Below, piece by piece: positions 36,005 to 45,110 of a stretch of 64,000 nt of DNA. Where the stretch lies: positions 4,179-68,178 of the forward strand of contig DAVZID010000011.1 in assembly GCA_052273485.1 (NCBI GenBank). The letters run 5' to 3'. The translations under genes were made by a program, and so were the position numbers. The first letter of the stretch is position 1, and each line of letters begins with the position of its first letter. The notes under the pieces are model-generated. The model ran no database searches and was not told the origin of the DNA. It worked only from the letters and a program-made list of their open reading frames with translations. Origin of the DNA: Anthropogastromicrobium sp052273485 (GTDB lineage: Bacteria > Bacillota > Clostridia > Lachnospirales > Lachnospiraceae).

Positions 36005-36042
36005 TACAATAACGCATTTTGGTTCACGCATCCTGTGACCTC

Positions 36043-36077
36043 AAAAAGAGCCGCTCAATTGGGCGACTCTTTTTTCT
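36043..36077. terminator. Bidirectional terminator between galE and threonine aldolase
   Basis: AAAGAG/CTCTTT outer stem with an inner G-C-rich helix (one mismatch) and a 4-nt loop, followed by TTTTTTC on the plus strand and TTTTTGAGG on the minus strand. Confidence 0.88.
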
Positions 36078-36103
36078 TTCATGATTTAAATTGCAAGTGA
36101 AGC

Positions 36104-37141
36104 TTACAGTGTTGCTATTGCATCGGTCAGTGCCTTAATCTGCTCGTCGGTTGTTGCCCAGCTGGTGCAAAAGCGCACAATGCTTCCTGCGCCGTCTGGA
36201 GCCTCTCCCCAGTATTCAAATGCAAAGTCTTTTGCAAGTGCCTCCTTCTGTGCATCGGTCAGAATTGGAAACTGCTGATTTGTCATAGAACTTCCATACA
36301 TGGAAATGCCCTTTGCCAAGAATGCCTCGCGCACAGTCATCGCCTTCTTTACTGCTTCTGCGCAGATCGTCTCATATAAGTCATCTGTAAACAGCGTATC
36401 AAACTGAATGCCTAACAGACGACCCTTTGCAAACATACCGCCGCGCTGCTTAATCATATAGCGAAAATCCTTTTTAAGTGATTCCTTTAAAATGACAACG
36501 GCCTCACCAAAGAGCGCACCGCACTTTGTTCCGCCGATATAAAATACATCACAAAGATTAGCAAGCTCTGGCAGTGTAACATCACATGCCGGACTCTGCA
36601 AGCCATAGCCAAGGCGCGCTCCATCAACAAATAGTGGAATGTCAAGTGCCTTGCAAACCGCATAGATATCGGTCAATTCCTGCTTGCTGTACAGTGTTCC
36701 GCTCTCGGTCGGGAAGGAGATGTACACCATACCTGGCTGCACTATATGCTCATGACTGCCATCCGCATAATGCTTCTTCACGGTCTCTTCGATCTGTTCG
36801 GCTGTAATCTTTCCATCCTCGGAAGGAAGTGCCAATACCTTATGGCCGGTTGCCTCGACTGCACCTGTCTCATGGCATGCAATATGACCGGTATCAGCGC
36901 AAATTGCGCCCTGCCACGGCTTTAACGCTGCCGCAATAACCGTCATATTTGTCTGCGTTCCGCCTACCAGAAAATGCACATCGGCATCCGGTCGTGCGAT
37001 CGCCTTCTTTATCTTTTCTCTTGCACTTGCACAGTACGGATCCATGCTGTATCCGACCGTCTGCTCCAAATTTGTCTCCTGAAGCTTTTTTAAAATGGCT
37101 GGATGACAGCCTTCCTCGTAATCACACTGAAAATAAATCAT
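36104..37141 (-). CDS. ltaE: Low-specificity L-threonine aldolase
   Basis: PLP enzyme that splits threonine (and allo-threonine) to glycine and acetaldehyde. The 345-residue protein has HFLVGGTQTNMTVIAAAL (about 56-73), the phosphate-site ADTGHIACHETGAVE (about 81-95), the Asp in LFVDGARLGYGL (about 172-183), and the PLP lysine in FYIGGTKCGALFGEA (about 203-217). Length fits. It stands between galE (convergent) and a GH13 gene. The stretch 37142-37207 is too short for another gene. Confidence 0.9.
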   Translation of the reverse strand: MIYFQCDYEEGCHPAILKKLQETNLEQTVGYSMDPYCASAREKIKKAIARPDADVHFLVGGTQTNMTVIAAALKPWQGAICADTGHIACHETGAVEATGHKVLALPSEDGKITAEQIEETVKKHYADGSHEHIVQPGMVYISFPTESGTLYSKQELTDIYAVCKALDIPLFVDGARLGYGLQSPACDVTLPELANLCDVFYIGGTKCGALFGEAVVILKESLKKDFRYMIKQRGGMFAKGRLLGIQFDTLFTDDLYETICAEAVKKAMTVREAFLAKGISMYGSSMTNQQFPILTDAQKEALAKDFAFEYWGEAPDGAGSIVRFCTSWATTDEQIKALTDAIATL

Positions 37142-37207
37142 TACTAGTTCCTCGCTTTCCTTACTTACTCTTTTATCATTTGCATTTTTATCGTTGGCCT
37201 TGATAAA

Positions 37208-38743
37208 TTATCTTAATACGTTGGCAGACTTTGGCGAAATAATCCGTTTTCCATTTTCTGCCTTTACGGTACCACCCACCGTATACAAGCTCTCATTCCA
37301 TATACCCGGTACTTCCAAGACAGCCTCTTTGTCCGCCGGATTGATGATCACAAGAATCTTCTCATCTGCACTGCTTCGAATATAGGCAAGCGGTGCACCG
37401 TCTGCACCATCCGATACAAACTCGATGTCACCATCGCTTAACAGCGCGCTGTGTGCACGGCGAAGCGCAATCAGCTTCTTTACCTCATAGTACAGGGAAG
37501 CTGGATCTGCCATCTGATCCTCTACTGTCGGACTATTCGGCTTATCATCAGTTGGAATATACAGTTTTTCTGGCGATGCATTGCTAAAACCAAAGTTGAC
37601 ACTGTGATTCCACTGCATCGGAGAACGAGAACCCGTACGGCTGTAACCACCCTCAACCGAAACCAGATTTTCCACATAGCGAAGACCGATCTCGTCTCCA
37701 TAATAAATAAACGGCGCACCCGGCATCGTTAAAAGGAATGCAAATGCTACCTTTAACTCATCGCCATGCAGCGTTCTTGCCAAACGATCCATATCGTGGT
37801 TTCCAGACGGAATACAGATTAAGCCCTTTTCGCCTGCCTTCTTGCGGCTCTCCTTATATTTCTCAACAAAGGCTGCCGCACTGCCCTTTCCTCTGGAGGA
37901 AAAATATGGCTCTTCACAACGAAACAGATCGTTGTAGTGAGATGGTCCAAAATGAAGCAGAAAGTCCATATCAAAGCCTGCCTGTAAGGACTTATCCGGC
38001 TCTCCCCACTCCGATACCATTGCTGCCTCTGGAAATTCTTTACTAAGGAATGGGCGGATGCCCTGCCACAATTGAATTGTTCCAAGACCATCCGGGTCAT
38101 TCTTTACAAGAGAACCTGCCATATCAACACGAAATCCATCACAACCCATTTTCAGCCAGAAACGCATTACCTTTTCCATCTCCGCAACCGTAGCTTTTGG
38201 TCCCTCGGCGTCCATTGGCTGCTGCCATGGGTGCTCACAAATATAATGGCCATAATTTAATGCTGGTTGATGAGAGAAGAAATTTACTACGCAGCAACCA
38301 TCACGATCGGAAATACCCTTGATGGAGCCAATGCCCTCTGGCTGATCCCAGATATTGTTCGTCCAGATGTAACGGTCTGTATATGGATTTTTCTCAGCTT
38401 TAAGAGATTCCTTAAACCACGGATGATCCACCGATGTATGACCTGGAACCAGATCAAGAAGAATGTGCATTCCTCTTTTATGTACTTCATCAAATAGTCG
38501 CTTTAAATCCTCATTTGTTCCGTAACGCGGCGCTGCAGTATAATAATCAGAGACATCATAGCCCGCATCACCAAATGGAGATGCAAAGCATGGGTTCATC
38601 CAGATTGCATTGCAGCCTAACTCCTTAATGTAGTCCAGATGGTCAATGATTCCCTGAAAATCACCGATTCCATCTGCGTTTGTGTCCTGAAAGGATTGCG
38701 GATAAATTTCATAAAAAACCGCATCTTTTAACCACTGTGCCAT
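37208..38743 (-). CDS. GH13 family alpha-glucosidase/amylase-like enzyme
   Basis: A 511-residue intracellular glycoside hydrolase of family 13; no signal peptide. The TIM barrel begins DAVFYEIYPQSFQDTNADGIGDFQGI. Conserved regions are LLDLVPGHTS (about 96), GFRVDMAGS with the nucleophile Asp (about 202), SEWGEP with the acid/base Glu (about 244) and SGNHDMDR with the third Asp (about 313). Likely acts on alpha-glucosides from starch or malto-oligosaccharides, but exact specificity is not clear. A strong ribosome-binding site AGGAGG precedes the ATG. It could be read from the ABC operon upstream since no terminator is evident. Confidence 0.88.
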   Translation of the reverse strand: MAQWLKDAVFYEIYPQSFQDTNADGIGDFQGIIDHLDYIKELGCNAIWMNPCFASPFGDAGYDVSDYYTAAPRYGTNEDLKRLFDEVHKRGMHILLDLVPGHTSVDHPWFKESLKAEKNPYTDRYIWTNNIWDQPEGIGSIKGISDRDGCCVVNFFSHQPALNYGHYICEHPWQQPMDAEGPKATVAEMEKVMRFWLKMGCDGFRVDMAGSLVKNDPDGLGTIQLWQGIRPFLSKEFPEAAMVSEWGEPDKSLQAGFDMDFLLHFGPSHYNDLFRCEEPYFSSRGKGSAAAFVEKYKESRKKAGEKGLICIPSGNHDMDRLARTLHGDELKVAFAFLLTMPGAPFIYYGDEIGLRYVENLVSVEGGYSRTGSRSPMQWNHSVNFGFSNASPEKLYIPTDDKPNSPTVEDQMADPASLYYEVKKLIALRRAHSALLSDGDIEFVSDGADGAPLAYIRSSADEKILVIINPADKEAVLEVPGIWNESLYTVGGTVKAENGKRIISPKSANVLR

Positions 38744-38946
38744 ACCTCATTTCCTCCTTCTTGACTGCCTTTGCATTCAGTCTTGCTTATTTTTTCTTCG
38801 TGTCTTAATTGTTGCTTTCGCTGTTATTTGGATTGCTCTTTGGACTGCTTTTTTAATCGTTGTTTTAGCCGTTGCTTTGTCGCTTCATCCTTAAATGCAG
38901 CATTTGCTGCCGCAAAAAGCATCTGCTGTTCCTGCTTCCATTTATC

Positions 38947-40212
38947 TTACTCGTGGCGAAGTGCCTCGATCGGGTTTAAGTTTGCCGCTGAAATGGATGG
39001 CAACAAACCAAAGATCACACCAATAAGAGTGGAAAATCCAACCGATACTACAATAGAAGTACCGTTGATTGCAACTGGCGTATCGGACATCTTTGAGATA
39101 ACCTCTGCAAGTCCGATTCCTGCTGCTACGCCCAAAAGTCCACCCATACTTGTAAGAATTGCAGCTTCCGTTAAAAACTGCCCGAGGATTCTTCCCTTCT
39201 TAGCTCCGATTGCCTTCTTTAAACCAATCTCCTTTGTGCGTTCTGTAACAGAGACAAGCATGATATTCATGACACCAATTCCTCCGACAAGAAGGGAGAT
39301 GCATGCAACCCAGATTAACATGCTGTTAGTAGAGCTTTGCATATCCTGCAGCTGCTTTGCCTGCTGCATCAGATCCTCAGAACGGTAGGTAATGCTCGAA
39401 TCCGATACGTTCATATTCTGATTCATGATATTTGCTGCAGCCTTTCCTGCTGCCGCCATCTCATCTGCTCCACTTGCCTGCAAAACAAGATTCTGCGCTT
39501 CGTCAAACTTATAGATTGTTCCCCATACGCCCTTTGGAATATAGATATTACCACTTGATGAACCACCCTGATAATATGTCCAGTATTCTTCCTCTGAGTT
39601 AATAACAAGTTCGCTTTGGCCAACCTGCGTACATACACCTACTACTATAAATGGTTCTCCATATATCTCAATTGTTTTTCCAATTGGATCTTCATCTGGA
39701 AATAATGTACGCAAAACTGACTCATCGATAACTGCCACCTGACGCTTTTTTTTGCTGTCCTCCTGAACAATTTCACGCCCCTGCATTATCTGATAGCCTG
39801 CCGTGCCAAAATAATATTGATCAATGCCAAGCACCGTACAGCTGCTTAACGACTGATTATTATAAAAAACAACACTATTATACTCGGAACGCACCTGATA
39901 AAATGCAGCACGCAGCACGTTTGGAATTTGCAGAATCTCCTGACGCGTATCCTCATCAAAGAGCGGAACACCCTCTGGTGATGGACTCCATGTGCTGATC
40001 TCATATGTGTAATCATCCTGTGACAGCTGAACCTTTACCGTATGACGATTATTGCCCATCATGTTCTGCTTGATTAATTCATTTGTTCCTTCTATGGTAG
40101 AAACAATAGCAATAATGGCTGCAATACCTATGATAATGCCAAGCATTGTCAGAAATGAACGCAGTTTATGTGACCAGATTCCCTGAAAGGATAATCGTAT
40201 ATTTTCAAACAT
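38947..40212 (-). CDS. MacB-like ABC transporter permease
   Basis: Membrane subunit of a MacAB/FtsX-type ABC exporter, 421 residues: an N-terminal membrane span (RSFLTMLGIIIGIAAIIAIV), a large extracytoplasmic domain (about 45-280), then three spans including LLVGGIGVMNIMLVSVTERTKEIGLKKAIGAKKG and the C-terminal end NPIEALRHE, all family hallmarks. The ATG immediately follows the stop codon of the adaptor gene upstream (TAA-ATG), so translation is coupled. Works with the ATPase at 42882-43550 and two adaptors. Confidence 0.93.
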   Translation of the reverse strand: MFENIRLSFQGIWSHKLRSFLTMLGIIIGIAAIIAIVSTIEGTNELIKQNMMGNNRHTVKVQLSQDDYTYEISTWSPSPEGVPLFDEDTRQEILQIPNVLRAAFYQVRSEYNSVVFYNNQSLSSCTVLGIDQYYFGTAGYQIMQGREIVQEDSKKKRQVAVIDESVLRTLFPDEDPIGKTIEIYGEPFIVVGVCTQVGQSELVINSEEEYWTYYQGGSSSGNIYIPKGVWGTIYKFDEAQNLVLQASGADEMAAAGKAAANIMNQNMNVSDSSITYRSEDLMQQAKQLQDMQSSTNSMLIWVACISLLVGGIGVMNIMLVSVTERTKEIGLKKAIGAKKGRILGQFLTEAAILTSMGGLLGVAAGIGLAEVISKMSDTPVAINGTSIVVSVGFSTLIGVIFGLLPSISAANLNPIEALRHE

Positions 40213-42849
40213 TTACTGATCCACCTCCCCATCATCTGCCATGCTTGCATTGTATATCATGCCATCATCTGCCATACTTGCATTGTACATCATGCCATCA
40301 TCTGCCATACTTGCATCATACATCATTCCATTGTCATACATGCTTGCATCCATATCCGGATTCATACCTGGATCCATCTGTTCATTGCTGTCATCACCAT
40401 ACTCACTTGTTGTCTTAACACCTTCCTTTACAGTCTTTCCAAATGGTACTGCAATCATATCATCATTTGTTAATCCTGATTTGATCTGGTAATAGCTGCC
40501 ATACAGACTCTTTCCAATCGTGACATAGCGCTTTTCAAGAAGACCGGTCTGCTGATTTCTCGCATAGACAAAGTAACGATTATCTTCTTTCTTGACATAC
40601 ATCTGACTTATATAAAGAGAATCAGAATCACCCTGGGTCGTCAGGCTAATATCAACATAAGCGCCATTTGTAAGTCCCTTTCCATCCTCTGGCGTAATAT
40701 ATGCTACAAACGGATAATATGAAAGATTTGGATTCTGTGAACCTCCCATCGTATTTGTAGTTGGATACTCAGAAACTTCTGTTACTACCGCTGTACAGAA
40801 AATTGATGAATCATCCACCCAGCTGCTGCATGAAATCTCCATTCCCGGCACAAAAGTATCAAGAAGATCCTCTGTGACAGTTCCCTGAACGTAATATCCT
40901 TCGCCTCCGTTAATAACGGCAAACGGCTTAGAATAATCAATATCATCCATATTTTGCAGTTCTTCTACTGTTCCCTTTACGGTACTGCAGATAGTTGCGC
41001 TTTTTGCCAGCTCTTTTTGCTGCTTTGCATATTCAAGCTCTAACTTTCTGCGCTCCAAATCCATATCACGCAGACTCTCCTTCTGAGACTGAATCTCCTT
41101 CGCAAGTTCTTCTGCTGTGTAGCCGCTAAAATCCTCATTCTGGAATGTTGGAAGTGAGATATCGGCTGATCCATTACCATTACCGTCACCATCTCCACTG
41201 CCCGCCGCCGTCAGTGTATGACGTACAGATGCTGTTGCCAGCATTGCCGTGCGCTCCTCTGTGATATTATATGCACTTTGTGTGCCAGACTCTGTCGATG
41301 GTTCTGAAGATGGCATTGTTGGCTGCACGTAATTAGGATTTGCCTCTGTCTTTGTTGCACCACATACACTGCACTGGTAATAATTCCACGGACTTGTCGT
41401 GCCGCCATCATAATACAATACATATTGATGTGCATTTGGATCTGGGTCAGTCTGCTGCGTTTCAATCACACCACATACTGAACACTGTCTAACAAGATAG
41501 CCCTTTGTCACACATGTTGCAGGGTTATTTACAATATCTACAAATATATGATCTGCCTTTTCACCCTCCTGCACAATGTATCCATCACCGCATCCGTCGC
41601 AGCGATATGTTACAATTGACGGCGACAAACATGTGGCCTCTGTGCGACTTTCTTCTATATAATTATGTGTGTGAATAATCGGCTTATCATCCTCAGAAAG
41701 AATCATCTTTGATAAGTCAAGATCATACGCCGGCATTCCACTCTCATTATAAAAACGAATTGTTGCATATTTTTTCTCACTTACAAGCTTACGAATCAGT
41801 GCATTATCAAGCTTTGCATCAGCACCGCAAAGAAACAAATATGGTGACTGCTTACTTCCATCACCGCTTGCTGCCTGCTCTACTTTTGTAATTTCCTTTC
41901 CAATCAGCTGTTCTCCATTTGCGCCTGTCGGATCAGGCACCGTGGTCGGTTCTGGTGTTGATTCCTCACTTGGCTGCGTACTAGGATTTTCTGAACTTGA
42001 CTGCTCTGGACTAGATTCCTCTGCACTTGACTGATCCTGACTTGACTGATCTGCGGACGGTTCTGAAGATGAGCTTTGAGATGGACTTTCCGAAGACGGT
42101 TCTGTACCTGTCGGCTGCTCTGCACTCGTCTGCTCACCACTTGACTCCTCTGGCTTTGTTGGCTCTTCACTGCTTGATTCCTGTTCAGATGTTGGTTGTT
42201 CTGAGCTTTCATCTTCGGATGAACTTTCATTTGAAGAACTTTCTTCTGTTGAACTTTCTTCAGTGGAACTCTCCTTTTCGGATGAAGATTCTTCGGATGA
42301 ACTCTCCTCTTCGCTTGAACTTTCTTCTTCGCTTGAACTCTCCTCTTCACTTGAGCTTTCTTCTTCGGATGAACTCTCTTCCGGCTCTTCCCAGCCCGGA
42401 TCCCATCCTGGATCCCAGCCTGGATCAAAATCGCCTGGATTAAACGGTGCCGTCGGAGTTGTCTTTTGTAACTTGTCCAACCGCTTAAAACCATCCGAAA
42501 TTTCAAGAACCTTTTTTTGAATCTGGATCTCAAGATCCTGCAGATTCAAGTTATCCATCGTCGTATCCATTTTTAAAATCGGATCACCAATATTGACGGT
42601 ATCTCCCTTTTTTACTAAAACCTCCGAAATTTTCTGTGAGGTCGTAACGTTGATTTGCTGGCGCTGATTGTTGACGACTTGTCCATACATATACATATCA
42701 GAGCCATAATCTGATGTTGATATACTGCTGACAGGCACAACCTTCACATAAGTGTTGGCCTGTTTATTTTTCTGGTACACATAAACACCTGCACCGCAGC
42801 TTCCTACGATCAGCGCCGGAACCAGAATATATACCGCTAATTTTTTCAT
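40213..42849 (-). CDS. Membrane-fusion (HlyD/MacA-like) adaptor with Ser/Glu stalk and Cys-repeat insertion
   Basis: An 878-residue adaptor of an ABC exporter, about twice the usual length. It has an N-terminal membrane anchor (LAVYILVPALIVGSCGAGVYVY) and a biotinyl-lipoyl-like half (VLVKKGDTVNIGDPILKMD, about 77-95). The first coiled-coil helix leads into an insertion of about 400 residues: a proline/tryptophan patch, a Ser/Glu-rich stalk (about 155-305), and three repeats with H...C...CxxC (CDGC, CSVC, CSVC, about 400-500). The second helix (about 575-616), the other lipoyl half and a beta-barrel follow. The C-terminus has four 11-residue repeats (ASMADDGMMYN type). Such Cys repeats are known from clostridial surface proteins. 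Confidence 0.85.
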   Translation of the reverse strand: MKKLAVYILVPALIVGSCGAGVYVYQKNKQANTYVKVVPVSSISTSDYGSDMYMYGQVVNNQRQQINVTTSQKISEVLVKKGDTVNIGDPILKMDTTMDNLNLQDLEIQIQKKVLEISDGFKRLDKLQKTTPTAPFNPGDFDPGWDPGWDPGWEEPEESSSEEESSSEEESSSEEESSSEEESSSEESSSEKESSTEESSTEESSSNESSSEDESSEQPTSEQESSSEEPTKPEESSGEQTSAEQPTGTEPSSESPSQSSSSEPSADQSSQDQSSAEESSPEQSSSENPSTQPSEESTPEPTTVPDPTGANGEQLIGKEITKVEQAASGDGSKQSPYLFLCGADAKLDNALIRKLVSEKKYATIRFYNESGMPAYDLDLSKMILSEDDKPIIHTHNYIEESRTEATCLSPSIVTYRCDGCGDGYIVQEGEKADHIFVDIVNNPATCVTKGYLVRQCSVCGVIETQQTDPDPNAHQYVLYYDGGTTSPWNYYQCSVCGATKTEANPNYVQPTMPSSEPSTESGTQSAYNITEERTAMLATASVRHTLTAAGSGDGDGNGNGSADISLPTFQNEDFSGYTAEELAKEIQSQKESLRDMDLERRKLELEYAKQQKELAKSATICSTVKGTVEELQNMDDIDYSKPFAVINGGEGYYVQGTVTEDLLDTFVPGMEISCSSWVDDSSIFCTAVVTEVSEYPTTNTMGGSQNPNLSYYPFVAYITPEDGKGLTNGAYVDISLTTQGDSDSLYISQMYVKKEDNRYFVYARNQQTGLLEKRYVTIGKSLYGSYYQIKSGLTNDDMIAVPFGKTVKEGVKTTSEYGDDSNEQMDPGMNPDMDASMYDNGMMYDASMADDGMMYNASMADDGMIYNASMADDGEVDQ
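40216..40347 (-). repeat. Four 33-bp coding tandem repeats
   Basis: The 3' end of the large adaptor gene has four 33-bp units encoding ASMYDNGMMYD, ASMADDGMMYN, ASMADDGMIYN and ASMADDGEVDQ. The middle copies are nearly identical at the DNA level, so copy number may vary between strains. Confidence 0.85.
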
Positions 42850-42881
42850 TTCTGCCCTCCATCTGTCATCTCTATTGAATC

Positions 42882-43550
42882 TTATTGTTCCGCAATCTGT
42901 CCATCGCGGATATGGATGACACGCTGCGCATGTGATGCAATTTCCGAATCATGTGTAATCATAATAATTGTTACACCTTCCTCGTGAAGACTCTGAAAAA
43001 GCTCCATAATCTGTGCACCAGACTTGGAATCAAGCGCACCAGTTGGCTCATCTGCGAGCAAAATTTTGGGATGATTAGAAATGGCTCTTGCAATAGCTAC
43101 TCGCTGACACTGTCCACCTGACAGCTGTGTCGGTTTATAATTCATACGATCTTCTAGTCCGACACGCTTTAGCGCCTGCGCGGCAATCTCCTTTCTCTTT
43201 CTCTTTGGTATTCCTGCATATGTCAGCGGAAGACACACATTTTCAAGTGCCGTCTGCTTCATCATCAAAAAGAAACTCTGAAATACAAATCCAATCGTAT
43301 TTAAACGCACAGTTGAAAGTGCATTGTCTTTATATTTTAAAATGTCCTTTCCATCCAGATAAAAGCTTCCTGAAGTTGGCTTATCTAGGCACCCGATAAT
43401 ATTCATTAATGTTGATTTTCCGGAACCTGACGGTCCCATGATTGCCACATACTCGCCTTCCTCTACACTAAAATTGACATTTTTTAAGACGGGCATTTCC
43501 TGCTTTCCCTGAAAATAACTTTTATTTATATCTTTTAGCTCTAACAGCAT
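42882..43550 (-). CDS. ABC transporter ATPase (MacB/LolD type)
   Basis: A 222-residue nucleotide-binding subunit with Walker A GPSGSGKST (about 39-47), Q-loop FVFQSFFLM, ABC signature LSGGQCQRVAIARA (about 143-156), Walker B ILLADEPTGALD (about 163-174) and the switch His in MITHD. It belongs to the MacB/LolD group that drives transport of peptides, lipoproteins or drugs by mechanotransmission rather than by a pore. It is flanked by the two adaptors, 13 bp after the first and 32 bp before the second. Confidence 0.95.
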   Translation of the reverse strand: MLLELKDINKSYFQGKQEMPVLKNVNFSVEEGEYVAIMGPSGSGKSTLMNIIGCLDKPTSGSFYLDGKDILKYKDNALSTVRLNTIGFVFQSFFLMMKQTALENVCLPLTYAGIPKRKRKEIAAQALKRVGLEDRMNYKPTQLSGGQCQRVAIARAISNHPKILLADEPTGALDSKSGAQIMELFQSLHEEGVTIIMITHDSEIASHAQRVIHIRDGQIAEQ

Positions 43551-43563
43551 ACTGCCTGCCCCC

Positions 43564-44811
43564 TTACTCCATCACATTCATCACACCGGCATTTCCTGCA
43601 TCGCCCTGATTTTCACCATTCTCCATGCTGTCCGGCAAAATAGCCTCCATACCTTCCTGTGTCAGCTCATCCGGAAAAGCAATATAGTCATTCTCTGTCA
43701 GTCCATCAAGAATCTGGTACTCAAGCATTTCTTCATCAATCTCTCCAACACTTATCTCTTTCCTGCAGACCTTTTGGTTGTCATCGCAGCTCCACACATA
43801 GTAAGTATTCGTCTCATCATCTGATACTACATAGTAGTTTGGAATCCAAAGACCTGTCTTTTCCTCTGTTTCTCCGGTATCCTCCTCCATGATTACATGC
43901 TGACCAAGCATCAAATCCATTGCCTCATTTACCGTTACATAAAAATGGTATTTGCTGCCCTCGGCTGAAGAATCGGACATATTGCTATTATTGGTATCAG
44001 TTGCCGGCTCTGTCTCGATTTTGCTTACAACACCAGTATATATTTTATCCTCATCAGCTCTTGGACGAATTACCATCTGCTCACCCACATATAAGCTGTA
44101 AATATTCATTTCATTGCATGTTCCCTTAATTCTGTAATCGCCAGTTGCCAGAATCGTCATAAAGGCATTCGAACCAGATGAACCATAACTCGAATCACCG
44201 CCTGATGAATCAGAATTGATACTCTTTATAATACCGTCAATATCTGAATAAACAACTGCATTATCAACGTTTTTCTCCAGCTGTGCACGCTCTAGCTGCT
44301 TGACACTTATATTATATTCCTGCTTATGAATTGAATTTTGTGCTGAAAGAATCTGAAGATTATACGCCTGCTTCTCAGACTCCTTTGCCTTAGATGCCTG
44401 CACATTCAGCTCATTTAACTGCTGGTTCATCGTCTGGAGTGTATTATTCATCTCCTCTAATTCCAGATCAGCCTCCTGAATCTTTTGCTTCATTGCCTCA
44501 ACATCATAGGAAAACAGAGGATCACCCTTTTTCACTTCATCGCCAACTTCTACAAAAGTCTCCTTAAGCTGCTTATCAGAATCAAGCTTAATATCCTTTG
44601 ACTCCTGCGGATCTACAACACCGACAAGGCGCGTCTTTATGCCAAGTGCGCCCTGATCCATAATATCAGATACCTTGCTCATATAAACAGATCCTTCTGC
44701 TGACTCTGCAGATGCCGATTTTTCCTGATTATAATAATTTTTATAATAATACCAACCGCCGCCTGCAGCAGCAATTAAAATAAGACCGATTAAAACGGTT
44801 CTTTTTCTCAT
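43564..44811 (-). CDS. HlyD/MacA-like adaptor protein (first of operon)
   Basis: An adaptor of about 415 residues: N-terminal membrane anchor (RTVLIGLILIAAAGGGWYYY), first lipoyl half (VEVGDEVKKGDPLFSYD, about 88-104), a coiled-coil hairpin (about 106-190), second lipoyl half (SDIDGIIKSINSD), and beta domains. Its end is acidic and Gly/Asn-rich. MRKRTV at 44811 is chosen as the start because AAGGG lies 9 bp upstream; earlier in-frame codons are TTG or an ATG that overlaps that site. First gene of the four-gene exporter operon. Confidence 0.88.
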   Translation of the reverse strand: MRKRTVLIGLILIAAAGGGWYYYKNYYNQEKSASAESAEGSVYMSKVSDIMDQGALGIKTRLVGVVDPQESKDIKLDSDKQLKETFVEVGDEVKKGDPLFSYDVEAMKQKIQEADLELEEMNNTLQTMNQQLNELNVQASKAKESEKQAYNLQILSAQNSIHKQEYNISVKQLERAQLEKNVDNAVVYSDIDGIIKSINSDSSGGDSSYGSSGSNAFMTILATGDYRIKGTCNEMNIYSLYVGEQMVIRPRADEDKIYTGVVSKIETEPATDTNNSNMSDSSAEGSKYHFYVTVNEAMDLMLGQHVIMEEDTGETEEKTGLWIPNYYVVSDDETNTYYVWSCDDNQKVCRKEISVGEIDEEMLEYQILDGLTENDYIAFPDELTQEGMEAILPDSMENGENQGDAGNAGVMNVME

Positions 44812-44866
44812 ACTTTCCATCCCTTCCCGCAATGCGGTTTGTTGTTCTTTTTTTAATCAGATACAG

Positions 44867-44895
44867 TATATCACTTTCTGACAATATTGAAAAGT
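44867..44895 (-). promoter_or_regulatory. Promoter of the MacAB-like operon
   Basis: Minus strand: -35 TTTTCA, 17-bp spacer, -10 TATACT, the latter near 44867-44872. It is divergent from the regulator promoter at 45000-45028. Confidence 0.55.
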
Positions 44896-44917
44896 GTTCA
44901 ATTCTTACGATAAATTT

Positions 44918-45054
44918 AAAATGTAATTTCAGTTATTAACTTTTCTTTAAGGCAAAAACCAAGAAAGGCCAAAACCTCATTCAAAGCGAAAGAAAGGTTT
45001 TGACCTTTTGGCAGTTTTGTATTATGATAAAAGAGATTAGAAAAATTACATTTT
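44918..45054. promoter_or_regulatory. Divergent control region with hairpin and inverted 10-mers
   Basis: AAAATGTAAT (44918-44927) and its exact inverse ATTACATTTT (45045-45054) flank the region. Between them a hairpin of about 17 bp (44959-45011, two small interruptions) covers the -35 of the regulator gene. The TGTA/TACA cores are reminiscent of BlaI-family operators. The whole 44833-45110 stretch holds no gene. Confidence 0.5.
45000..45028 (+). promoter_or_regulatory. Promoter of the BlaI-like gene
   Basis: Plus strand: -35 TTGACC (45000-45005), 17-bp spacer, -10 TATGAT (45023-45028). Confidence 0.75.
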
Positions 45055-45110
45055 GATTTTTTGATTTCAAATAATTTTAAATAAAATCTATACTCGAAAA
45101 GGAGTTCTCT

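Noticed and set aside
40216..40347. CRISPR-like array
   Set aside because: Units are directly adjacent 33-bp coding repeats without unique spacers.
41904..42533. 209-residue Lys/Arg/Gln-rich ORF on the minus strand and a plus-strand Ser/Glu ORF at 42263-42520
   Set aside because: They are other frames of the repetitive Ser/Glu stalk of the large adaptor; low complexity and without ribosome-binding sites.
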